NCBI GenBank assembly: GCA_963734055.1
Contig: CAVTFQ010000007.1
Span: 496,001 to 560,000, forward strand
Direction: 5' to 3'
Origin: CAIWHR01 sp963734055
GTDB taxonomy: Bacteria > Pseudomonadota > Gammaproteobacteria > Burkholderiales > Casimicrobiaceae
DNA: 64,000 nt
Both the position numbers and the translations under genes were made by a program. Under the pieces are notes generated by a model. That model worked only from the letters and a program-made list of their open reading frames with translations, was not told where the DNA came from and did no database searches. Positions 34,204 to 41,929 of this stretch are shown one piece after another. Numbering within the stretch: position 1 is the stretch's first letter; every line of letters begins with the position of its first letter.

Positions 34204-37200
34204 CTATCGAGCGCTGGTCCCATTCAACCGGGAGCGCTGGATCAACCGCTCTCCGACGTCATCGATGTCTTCGCCGCCGCGTGAGCGGAGATCGCGCCAA
34301 GCCAACCATCCCATTACGGCAAGTCCAGCGCACAGAATAGTGAAGGGCCAGGGCCAGGCTCGGGGCTCGGTGTAGGCGATCTTGAACGAGGCATAGTCGA
34401 AGAATAGCAACCCACAGATGATGTAGAAATATGACTGCAGCTTGGCTGCCAGGAATACGACAACGATTGAGGAAGCGAGCAGAACCAGTGACCATGGCGT
34501 CAAGTTCTTACCGAAGACAGACGAAAACGTCCCCAGGCCTTCAAGCTCCCAGCCCCGATCCATGAGTCCAATTCCACTGAGGAATGCCACCGGGGCGAGC
34601 CATGCCAGTACCAGGTAGGCCGCGGCTGCTTCGACGCGGAATCGATCCCGCAGATATACCGAACAAATTAGATAGATCATTCCCAGCTCAACTTCGATTA
34701 CACCCACTCCGACAAACTGGAAATCATTGCTCTTCGGTCGAGGCCAACCCCAATCGTCGGGTGCACCGATGGCAATAGCCTGGCTAGCGAGAATAGCCAC
34801 GGCCATGGCAATGGCGAAAAGAGGCGTTGCTTGACGGGGCCGCTTCAGTTTTTGGCCAGCATAGACGCCTGCCGCAACCAACGCGATCGCCGCTGGCAGA
34901 GTGGAAAGACCGCCATAACCGATATGATCGTAGAGGAAGTAACCGAGCCCCCAGAAGTCGAGGCCGATTAAGTACAGCGTCACAAAGTATGCCCCAACGA
35001 TCGTGGCGCTGGTCAACGTCCGCGACTGAATAGCTACGTAAGCACTCCATACGACTGGTACCAGGAACGCTATGAACAGCTGAATGTTCGGTAAAGCGGC
35101 ATGCGCACCGAAGAGCTGTTTGCGCTCATGGAGCCAATCGACTGGAGCCTTCAGGGAAGTGATTCCGAGCCATTCCGCAGTCTCGTGCACGCTAATCCCA
35201 ACGGCGAACGGCAACGAGAGCAGACCAATGATCATGGCCGCGAATGCGAAGCGATAGCTGCCACGGCGGTAAAAGAACTGCCATAAGCCATTGGCTACGA
35301 GGGCGGGAACTAGCCCAATGAGCACGCGGCTGATGCGATTGATGAGCCCCGAGCCAGCCAAAAGCCCCCAGAAACCTTCTTTCGGATTCAGATAGTAGAG
35401 AGTAAGCCACCATGCCGCACCGTCGAGAATGAGGAAACCGCCCAGGTAGAGTGCCAGTACCCGTGCGTGCACGAGGCGCGATTCGCTGACCGCCTGCAGG
35501 CCCGATCGTGTCAGGCGCTGATAGGCTCGCCGCAGTCTTACGTGCTCGCTGTCGGTGATTAATGCTTGGCCGCGCCATCGATCGATCGCGGTGACGTGAC
35601 CACGAGCCGGGCTTTCGATCAAGTTGTTGTAGTAACTCGGACGCACGAGGACCGGCTTTGCCTGGCGGTAACGATCCAAGTCCTCGCGCATCTCGTGCAT
35701 CGAGCGATATCGATCATCAGCCCCCTTCTCCAGGGCCTTCAGACAAATGCGCTGCAGTGGTTCGGGCACGTCTTCGCGCCTGAGCATGGGCAGCTCGGGC
35801 GCGTCATGAAGGTGCGCGTCGAGAACGCGGTGGGGGCCGTCAGCAGCGAACGGCGGCTCGCCGGTCAATATTTCGTAGATAACCGCGCCTAGCGCGTAAA
35901 CATCGGCCGCTGGGCCGACCTTCGTCCCACCGGCAATCTGTTCCGGTGCCACATAGAGCGCGGCAGCCGCGTCTCCAGGCGAAGTGCGGCGCTCGAACTT
36001 GTCCGCGTTCGCGTTGAGTCGGCTCAATCCGAGGTCCAGCACGTTGGGCTTGCCATCGGAGCCGATGAGCAGATTGTTGGGCTTCAGATTCCCATGGATG
36101 ATTCCCTCTCGATGGGCGTACTCGATCGCATCGCAGACCGACGCAACGGCACCTACCTTGGCATCCCAAGCGGCTCTCTCCAGGTGCAGTGTGATGGGCA
36201 GGCCCTCCACCCACGCCATGACCAAAATTGCTGGGCTGGTTTCATCATGAACCATCAGTACCGGAACGATGCCTTCGTGGTTCAACCGTACGCCTGCCAT
36301 GATCCGGCGGATGTATGGCTCGCCTTCAGTTACCTCTGGCTCCTTGCGGTCTCGGAGCATCTTCGGCGCAATCTTCAGTGCAACCTTGCGATGGTCGGCG
36401 ACACGCCTTGCACGGTAGACGACACCAAAACTACCTTCGCCGACCCGCTCCTCGACCTCGTAGCCGAGAAGATCCAGCCTTTGCATCATCTCGGCATCGA
36501 GGCCAAGCTTTTCACGGCGTTCACGCTCACGCTGGAGCCGTGCCTCCTTAGCCTCGCGCACAATGCCCACCAGCCGGTCGTGGATCAGCTCGATGCGCGG
36601 CACGTCGCCCTGCGGGTCCACCCTCAGCAGACGGCGGGACGTTAGCCGAGCGAGGTCGTCGTCGGTGAGAGCACCGCTGGCGATAGCCTCGTCGCGCGGG
36701 AAGGTGCTACGGTAGCGGCCGCCCTGGATGAGGTTATTCTCGATGAACGCTGAAACGCGCGGTGCGGTGTCCTCCAACGCCTCGTTGTAAAAGCCAAGCA
36801 GAATGTCCTTACCGACGCTCCTGAGTAGCGTGGTGTCGATCTTCGCCGGCCGCTGGCGGCGGCTGTTGAGCTGAAAGCAGCAGAGGCTGAGCAGCACCGG
36901 CTCGACCTCGGTAGCACGGCCTTGTTCACCGGAGTCGTCGCGGGCGAGCACGAAGTCCACAATCTGTGTCGCCACGCCAGGTTCAAGCACCGCCGCCCCG
37001 GCGCGCTCGACGGCGTGGATCGCCGTGTCGCGTGCCAGCGCTTTAAGGTGAAGGGCCTCATGCTTGGGCAGCTTGGCCAGCCGTTCCCAGCTTTCCACCT
37101 CAGCCAGGAAATCCGATCGGAACGACAGGACAATTCGGTACTGCTGCGACTGTAAGTTTAGTCGTCGCGCGGCGTCGTGGTCCTCGGCCAGCTCGCTGGT

Positions 37201-37734
37201 GAGGCGGTCGCCGACTAGGTCGGCGATGGCATCGAGCACCGGCTTGATATGCGTGGGTGAGCCGCCGCGCGAGAACACCTCCTCGAACTGGTCAAACACT
37301 AGTACGGGGGTCAGGGGATAGTTGTCGCGGGTCCAGATTGGCCGCTCGCGCCTCTGCAGATAGGCCCATAAACCCTCTCCCGATTCGGGCGCCGACGCGT
37401 CAGCGTTGTCGGTGGCATCAATTTCTTGCCACAGCCGAGCCAGCGCCTGTTGCAGCGGTGGCTGCTCCGCGCTCTCGGCGTAGTCCAGACGCAGGTATAC
37501 GGGCAGGTACCGCGCGGCGCGCAGCCGTGGGAACACGCCAGCGCGCAGCATCGAGGTCTTACCCAACCCAGATTTGCCGTACAGCGCGACAAACGGCGAC
37601 AGGCGGATCAACCGCAACAACTCGGCGCTGTCCGGGTCTCGGCCGTAGAAATAGCGCTGCGCAGCCTCCGTGTACGAATCGGGCCCCGGCCAGGGATTGT
37701 CGTCGTCCAGCAGCATTGCAGGGCTGTCGTTCAT
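34204..37734 (-). CDS. STAND-type NTPase fused to kinase-like domain and polytopic membrane domain
   Basis: This 1,176-residue protein has three parts. Residues about 20-400 are a STAND/AAA-like NTPase with FYGRD, a Walker A GKSGLGKT (53-60), Walker B PVLVFDQFEEVF (143-154) and a winged-helix region ending ELIHDRLVGIVREAKEARLQR. Residues about 420-695 are a Ser/Thr kinase-like domain with the Gly loop VGEGSFGVVY (431-440), VALK (Lys454), HGNLKPNN (547-554), DLG (567-569) and APE. The catalytic-loop Asp is Asn549 (HGN for HRD), so it may be a pseudokinase. Residues about 755-1150 hold roughly 11-12 hydrophobic helices. It begins 5 nt after the SIR2/TIR gene stop. I infer a membrane-tethered sensor that controls the TIR protein; no described system with all of these parts is known to me. 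Confidence 0.9.
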   Translation of the reverse strand: MNDSPAMLLDDDNPWPGPDSYTEAAQRYFYGRDPDSAELLRLIRLSPFVALYGKSGLGKTSMLRAGVFPRLRAARYLPVYLRLDYAESAEQPPLQQALARLWQEIDATDNADASAPESGEGLWAYLQRRERPIWTRDNYPLTPVLVFDQFEEVFSRGGSPTHIKPVLDAIADLVGDRLTSELAEDHDAARRLNLQSQQYRIVLSFRSDFLAEVESWERLAKLPKHEALHLKALARDTAIHAVERAGAAVLEPGVATQIVDFVLARDDSGEQGRATEVEPVLLSLCCFQLNSRRQRPAKIDTTLLRSVGKDILLGFYNEALEDTAPRVSAFIENNLIQGGRYRSTFPRDEAIASGALTDDDLARLTSRRLLRVDPQGDVPRIELIHDRLVGIVREAKEARLQRERERREKLGLDAEMMQRLDLLGYEVEERVGEGSFGVVYRARRVADHRKVALKIAPKMLRDRKEPEVTEGEPYIRRIMAGVRLNHEGIVPVLMVHDETSPAILVMAWVEGLPITLHLERAAWDAKVGAVASVCDAIEYAHREGIIHGNLKPNNLLIGSDGKPNVLDLGLSRLNANADKFERRTSPGDAAAALYVAPEQIAGGTKVGPAADVYALGAVIYEILTGEPPFAADGPHRVLDAHLHDAPELPMLRREDVPEPLQRICLKALEKGADDRYRSMHEMREDLDRYRQAKPVLVRPSYYNNLIESPARGHVTAIDRWRGQALITDSEHVRLRRAYQRLTRSGLQAVSESRLVHARVLALYLGGFLILDGAAWWLTLYYLNPKEGFWGLLAGSGLINRISRVLIGLVPALVANGLWQFFYRRGSYRFAFAAMIIGLLSLPFAVGISVHETAEWLGITSLKAPVDWLHERKQLFGAHAALPNIQLFIAFLVPVVWSAYVAIQSRTLTSATIVGAYFVTLYLIGLDFWGLGYFLYDHIGYGGLSTLPAAIALVAAGVYAGQKLKRPRQATPLFAIAMAVAILASQAIAIGAPDDWGWPRPKSNDFQFVGVGVIEVELGMIYLICSVYLRDRFRVEAAAAYLVLAWLAPVAFLSGIGLMDRGWELEGLGTFSSVFGKNLTPWSLVLLASSIVVVFLAAKLQSYFYIICGLLFFDYASFKIAYTEPRAWPWPFTILCAGLAVMGWLAWRDLRSRGGEDIDDVGERLIQRSRLNGTSAR

Positions 37735-37739
37735 GCTCT

Positions 37740-39122
37740 TCAGGCGTTCGGTCGCGCGGCGCGCACCAGCTTCTTCAAGAACTCGGCCACCTGGGCATCG
37801 GGCACCCCTTCGGGCGCATGTCCGAAGTTGAACCCTTGCTCGAGCCAGGCCTGCACCGAGGGCTGCTGGTAGGTGTCGGGCAGGTTTTCTGGGTCCACTA
37901 CGAGCGGTACAAGATAGGTGCGGTTTAGTTCGGGCAGCAGGCGTGTCGCCTCGCTCCATTCGCGGAACACGAATGCCCTTTCGCGTCCAGTCGCCGCGCG
38001 CGAGATCAGGGGCAGGAAATAGCGGCAGCTGCGGATGCCGTCTAGGATGCGCTGTTTGAACAGGTCGGCCGGTTCGAGGGTCTCGCGGTCGAACCAGATC
38101 TCGTTCTCGGCTACGCCCAGGCCCTTGAGCATCTCGTACAGCTTGAGAGCCCGCGCCAAGTCGGTGGTGCGCGAGTAGCTGATGAAGAACATCGTGCTTT
38201 CCGACATGGTTCGCTCCGACGGCTCCAGTGCGCGATCACTGCCGGTCAGGTGTTCGGCCACCCAGCGGCGGTGCAGCTCGTCGATGAACTGCGCCGGGTC
38301 GGTATCCGTAAGCACTGACGTGGCGGGACTATACTTGCCGAGAAATCCGATGAACGGATCTTCACGGCGCAAGGGTTCGACTAGCCAGCCGCGCCCGCCC
38401 TGTTGGTCGGCCAGCCGCCCCTTCCTTGTGGCGCGCAACATGAAGCGGCTAAGCCAGTCGGGAAAGTTGCAGCCAACTAGCAGCAGATTGCGGTCTTGCA
38501 GTGCACCGAGGAAGGCCTTGGGTGCATGGCTGCCGCCGGCGATGACGTTGTGCGCGTACTCGAGCAGATCTTCGTCGTGGATCGAGAATAGCGGGCTTGG
38601 TCGCGCTTTACCGAACAGGTACAGAAGTTGTACGGCGGTGCCAGGCGCTGCCCAGTCGGCAGGTAGGTCGGCGCCCTGGTCGGTGGGCAGCTTTGGCGAG
38701 TGCACTACCTCGTTGACGGCTCGGTTCTCAGCACGTAGCGCCTGTGCTAGTAGGTCGTCGGGGGTGAGCGTGACGATGAGCTTGAAATCGCTAATCCGTG
38801 CCAGTTGGCGCATCGCCTTGGGAATCTGAAGGCCCTGCTTCCGCAGGTCGACCATCGTCTGGTAGATCGGGAAGTAGAGGTCCTGAACGTCGACCTTACC
38901 CTTGAGCAGAGTTACGGCCTCGTTGATCTCGCGGAACCGCGTTAGACCACCCTCGGGCACATCGACCCCGTGGTCAGCCAGCAGCTTGCTTGCCACGCGG
39001 GCAAGCAAAGAAGTGTTGCCGTCCGCGTCAACCAGCAGTCGGGGGCCCACTACCGGCACGACTGTGCCGTCGCGCATCATCGCCAGCAGGTGGTTCCAAG
39101 CCGCCTCTGTCATATCGGTCAT
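37740..39122 (-). CDS. SIR2-like and TIR domain protein, candidate NAD-cleaving effector
   Basis: In this 460-residue protein, residues about 15-275 look like a SIR2_2 fold: VVPVVGPRLL in place of the usual GAG.S loop, LIVTLTPDDLL in place of T.N.D, LLYLFGKA in place of the LHG His motif, and NLLLVGCNFPDWLSR. Several catalytic positions are therefore changed. Residues about 308-455 are a TIR domain with STMFFISYSR, ENEIWFDRETL, CRYFLPLIS and FREWSEA, which includes the acidic position (Glu389 or Glu392) expected for NADase activity. Bacterial TIR and SIR2 domains deplete NAD in several defence systems (Thoeris, SPARTA, DSR). An internal ATG at residue 306 could start a free TIR domain. It is co-transcribed with the STAND/kinase gene. 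Confidence 0.88.
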   Translation of the reverse strand: MTDMTEAAWNHLLAMMRDGTVVPVVGPRLLVDADGNTSLLARVASKLLADHGVDVPEGGLTRFREINEAVTLLKGKVDVQDLYFPIYQTMVDLRKQGLQIPKAMRQLARISDFKLIVTLTPDDLLAQALRAENRAVNEVVHSPKLPTDQGADLPADWAAPGTAVQLLYLFGKARPSPLFSIHDEDLLEYAHNVIAGGSHAPKAFLGALQDRNLLLVGCNFPDWLSRFMLRATRKGRLADQQGGRGWLVEPLRREDPFIGFLGKYSPATSVLTDTDPAQFIDELHRRWVAEHLTGSDRALEPSERTMSESTMFFISYSRTTDLARALKLYEMLKGLGVAENEIWFDRETLEPADLFKQRILDGIRSCRYFLPLISRAATGRERAFVFREWSEATRLLPELNRTYLVPLVVDPENLPDTYQQPSVQAWLEQGFNFGHAPEGVPDAQVAEFLKKLVRAARPNA

Positions 39123-39461
39123 ATCACCATCGTGCGTCGATCAATGACAGGAATTCGCTAACTAATCTCGTCAAGTATCCCGGCTCTACCAGGAGCGGTC
39201 AATCCTGAGCTGGCCGGGGGCACGCGATTGAACCGCGTCAATGCCGCAGCGGGCAATCGCTATCGTGAATATTCCACTTGTGCAGTCGTGCCGGCGTCGC
39301 TACCGTGCCGGTGTGACGGGACGCGCCGAGGGGGAACAATGTCTCACGTCCAGTTCGTCCTGCGCCTTGCGGTCGCAGTTGATGCAGTCCGCCGCCGCCG
39401 CTTGGGAGCATGGCGGTAACGCACCCCTTTGATAGATAGTCTGTGCGGGGGCTAATTGGCC
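39123..39461. other. Divergent control region of the SIR2/TIR operon and DUF2252 gene
   Basis: This 339-base stretch separates two divergent genes, so promoters for both should be here. I see a TTGACG on the minus strand around 39170 but no convincing -10 at the right distance. No coding frame or RNA is recognised. Confidence 0.4.
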
Positions 39462-40586
39462 ATGCGCAGCATCCTCGAATCGACACGGGCATTCGAGGCA
39501 TGGATGCAGGAGCGCACGGACGTCTCCAAGCGCCTGGTCAAGAAGAAGCACCGCAACATGCGTGCGGGAGCGTTTCCCTTTCTGCGCGCCACATTCTATC
39601 GCTGGGTTGAGCAGTGGCCAGAGGTTTGCCCCCAACTCGCCGAACGAGACCAGGACGTGCTGCTAGCGGTGGGTGATCTGCACGTGGAGAACTTCGGGGT
39701 CTGGCGGGACTCGAGAGAGAGGCTGGTCTGGGGGATTAATGACTTCGACGAAGCCTGCGAGCTGCCCTTTACGAGTGATCTCGTGCGGCTGGCCACCAGC
39801 GTCCTGCTGGCGGCCGAGCAGGCGAACTTCGAGGTTCTAGCGACTCGGGTGTGCGCGCTGTTGCTCGAAGGATACCGGAAGGGACTTCGCGCGGAGGGGA
39901 TGCCGATCCTCCTGGCTGACGGCCGACATAAGGCACTGGTCCAGCTGACGAGGAGCACACGCGGAGACCCAAAGGCCTTTTGGAGAAAGAAGCTCGGCCC
40001 AATAGACAATCCCAGGATTGCCGTCGGCGGGCTCCCCCAAGGGCTCGAGGACATGTTTCGAGCCTCGTTTCGACCCGGCGCAAACCTAATGTTCCGCGAG
40101 CAGAGGTCGCCGGGCGGCTTGGGCAGTCTCGGTCGGCGGCGCTTCACCGCCGTCGAGAAGCCACAGAACCGCGTGCGGCACGCACGCGAGGCCAAGGCGC
40201 TCGTGCCTTCCGCCCTGTATTGGTATGCAGGGCAAGACCACATGCCCTCGCAGACGGCGACTCTGCTCCAGCACGCGGCCCGGGTTCCCGACCCGCACTT
40301 CCAAATACATGACAAGTGGCTGGTCCGCCAACTCGCGCCGGACATCGCGAAGATCGAAATGCCGAAGAACATGCGCGACAAGCGGCTTGCGCTGGCGCCG
40401 GCTCTGCTGCGCCTGATGGGCTGGGAGACGGCGAACATCCATCTCGGTAGCCGCAATCCGGGCGCTCTGGAAGAGCTACTGAAGGAGCTGGACCACGAAG
40501 AGAGGTGGTTTCCGACTGCGACCGAACGGATGGCCGCGTGCACTCGGAAAGACCACGCCGCCTGGGCGAAGCACTACCATGACTGA
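39462..40586 (+). CDS. DUF2252 family protein (kinase-like fold)
   Basis: The 374-residue protein has the DUF2252 signatures VGDLHVENFG and WGINDFDEACELPFTSDLVRL, which correspond to the catalytic and metal-binding loops of a kinase/aminoglycoside phosphotransferase-like fold. Later motifs include RVPDPHFQIHDKWLVRQLAPD and the C-terminal HAAWAKHYHD. The start at ATG 39462 is preferred over TTG 39456. The biochemical role of this family is not known to me. It is the only other intact gene of island 2 outside the IS element and is divergent from the SIR2/TIR operon. Confidence 0.85.
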   Translation: MRSILESTRAFEAWMQERTDVSKRLVKKKHRNMRAGAFPFLRATFYRWVEQWPEVCPQLAERDQDVLLAVGDLHVENFGVWRDSRERLVWGINDFDEACELPFTSDLVRLATSVLLAAEQANFEVLATRVCALLLEGYRKGLRAEGMPILLADGRHKALVQLTRSTRGDPKAFWRKKLGPIDNPRIAVGGLPQGLEDMFRASFRPGANLMFREQRSPGGLGSLGRRRFTAVEKPQNRVRHAREAKALVPSALYWYAGQDHMPSQTATLLQHAARVPDPHFQIHDKWLVRQLAPDIAKIEMPKNMRDKRLALAPALLRLMGWETANIHLGSRNPGALEELLKELDHEERWFPTATERMAACTRKDHAAWAKHYHD

Positions 40587-40679
40587 TCCCCGAACTGACA
40601 TAGACACACGCAATAACGGGGCATGCAATGAGATGGAGCGAAAAACAAGCGTACGCTGTTCATCGGGACTCGTGATCAT

Positions 40680-40906
40680 ATGCTTCTTCACATAGCGCTG
40701 GTCTCAATCACCAAGGAAGTTACCCTGGCGCAGTTGGCCCCCGTGTCTGCCGCCATTCAAAAGCAGATCTCACGCGATTTTGGTCCGATGTGAAATGTGG
40801 AAGCGACCGTCGATGCCTTCGGCAAGTTGGAGGATGTTCCGATCGGTTATTGGCACGTGCTTCTGCAAGACGAGTTGCCAAACGGCGCTGCCGGTCTGCA
40901 CAGGCG
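40680..40906 (+). pseudogene. Truncated small gene cut by the att site
   Basis: A frame from ATG 40680 reads MLLHIALVSITKEVTLAQLA, hits TGA at 40791-40793 and continues in the same frame as NVEATVDAFGKLEDVPIGYW. This resembles a conserved hypothetical protein in which the stop position is a Trp (GP.WNV.ATVDAF). The homology ends exactly where the att sequence starts, so the 3' part was lost on integration or excision. Confidence 0.6.
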
Positions 40907-40936
40907 CGTGGGTTCAAATCCTGCCGGGCGCGCCAA
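40907..40936 (+). repeat. att site copy C (right end of the tRNA-Arg islands)
   Basis: Thirty bases match the tRNA-Arg T arm and acceptor end through CCAA. The next bases (ATAATCAAG) match those after copy A, and the original tRNA terminator follows, so this is the right chromosomal junction. Confidence 0.88.
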
Positions 40937-40942
40937 ATAATC

Positions 40943-40972
40943 AAGGGCTTGCAGCGATGCAAGCCCTTGTCT
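40943..40972 (+). terminator. Original tRNA-Arg terminator, displaced
   Basis: An 11-bp perfect stem (AAGGGCTTGCA/TGCAAGCCCTT) closes a GCGA tetraloop and is followed by GTCTTTT. It would have ended the tRNA-Arg transcript before the islands inserted. Confidence 0.85.
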
Positions 40973-41017
40973 TTTCCGGCTAGGTCACGCCTAGGCCACA
41001 GGCGCTACCATTGCGGT

Positions 41018-41204
41018 ATGCGCGACGACGACGCGGACTTCGTTGTCTGGGTGCTGCGGGCGATCCTCGACGTCGCGCCGGGCATTCCGTCAAATGCGAT
41101 CATCCGTAGCGAGCAGCTAATTCGCAGCCGGTGGGGGCGGGACCAGGCCATACATCGCGAAGCACCCCGGGCCGCGCGGCGCCGAGCCGGACGTGCCGGC
41201 ATAG
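41018..41204 (+). pseudogene. Small phage-like gene with a single-base frameshift
   Basis: The frame from ATG 41018 encodes DDDADFVVWVLRAILDVAPG and SNAIIRSEQLIRSRWG. After the run GGGGG at 41133-41137 a sensible continuation (TRPYIAKHPGPRGAEPDVPA and stop) lies in another frame. Removing one G restores a protein of about 60 residues. Without correction the frame runs to 41209 with an Arg/Ala-rich tail. It may be a sequencing error, given the poor-quality block nearby. Confidence 0.5.
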
Positions 41205-41274
41205 CCTGACCCTCGAAAGAATCGCTCTCCGCTTGATCTGCGCGGCCGGTTTCGTGCCGAGCAGAGAGCGCCGA

Positions 41275-41457
41275 TCAGATTCGGCGGGATGCGCCGCTAC
41301 ATCCGAAAACGCGACACGCGAAGCGCCCCGCATGCGGTATATGCCGCCTCAGCACGTCAATGATCCAGCCATAGCAGGCGATTCCCAGGGCAAACGAGCC
41401 AACCAAGGCCACGACGACTGCAACCCAGTGGATGATGAACCACGTATCCGAATCCAT
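41275..41457 (-). CDS. Small membrane protein, 60 residues
   Basis: One strong hydrophobic stretch (WFIIHWVAVVVALVGSFALG) is followed by a second shorter one and a basic tail. No family is recognised. Its neighbour 41505-41675 is also a single-helix membrane protein on the same strand, which suggests a pair. Codon use is plausible but support is limited. Confidence 0.4.
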   Translation of the reverse strand: MDSDTWFIIHWVAVVVALVGSFALGIACYGWIIDVLRRHIPHAGRFACRVFGCSGASRRI

Positions 41458-41504
41458 TCGACTGAGATCTCCTCGCCGCCTTGCGTTGATCTACGCTGTC
41501 GGCG

Positions 41505-41675
41505 TCACGCTTGACTGGGAGTGTCCAATGGGTGAATGCCGCCCAAGTCAAGCGTTCGCGCTTGCGATCGCGCGACGTCGTCTCTCATGCGGGACAGTTG
41601 AAGGATTGCCATAGTGAGCACGCCGAAGGTGAAGGCTCCGACGATACATGCGATCAATATCCACCACGAAATCAT
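41505..41675 (-). CDS. Small membrane protein, 56 residues
   Basis: From ATG 41675 the frame begins MISWWILIACIVGAFTFGVL, a single transmembrane helix, and continues with a charged region (RMRDDVARSQART). GGAGGTATCCC precedes the ATG. The shape resembles small phage or envelope proteins (for example DUF3789-like), but I cannot assign a family. Confidence 0.45.
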   Translation of the reverse strand: MISWWILIACIVGAFTFGVLTMAILQLSRMRDDVARSQARTLDLGGIHPLDTPSQA

Positions 41676-41727
41676 GGGATACCTCCGCCTTGGGTTTGAG
41701 ACACCTGCCACCCTTAAACCTCATGCG

Positions 41728-41920
41728 CCCCCCCCCCCCCCATACCTCACCGACCAACCACCCCCCCCCCCCCCCCCCCTCCTCTCTGCCCCATTTCGCC
41801 CTAACCCCCCCCCCTATTGGGCGTTCCCCCCCCCCCCCCCCCTTTTTTTTTTCTTCGCTCTCCCCCCCCCCCCCCTTTTCTCCTTTCCCCCCCCCCCCCC
41901 CTTTTCCCCCCCCCCCCCCC
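41728..41920. repeat. Low-complexity block of C homopolymers, probable sequence artefact
   Basis: Nearly 200 bases consist mainly of C runs, several over 14 long, separated by short T runs and short mixed pieces. It lies between two leftward genes. Open frames across it (Pro- or Gly-only) are meaningless. It resembles base-calling failure or a padded scaffold join more than genuine DNA, so continuity across this point should not be trusted. Confidence 0.7.
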
Positions 41921-41929
41921 GCCGCGACG

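Noticed and set aside
34204..39122. Assigning the operon to Thoeris or Avs
   Set aside because: Thoeris has separate ThsA and ThsB, and Avs proteins carry STAND with TPR-like sensors and no membrane or kinase domain; domain order here differs from both.
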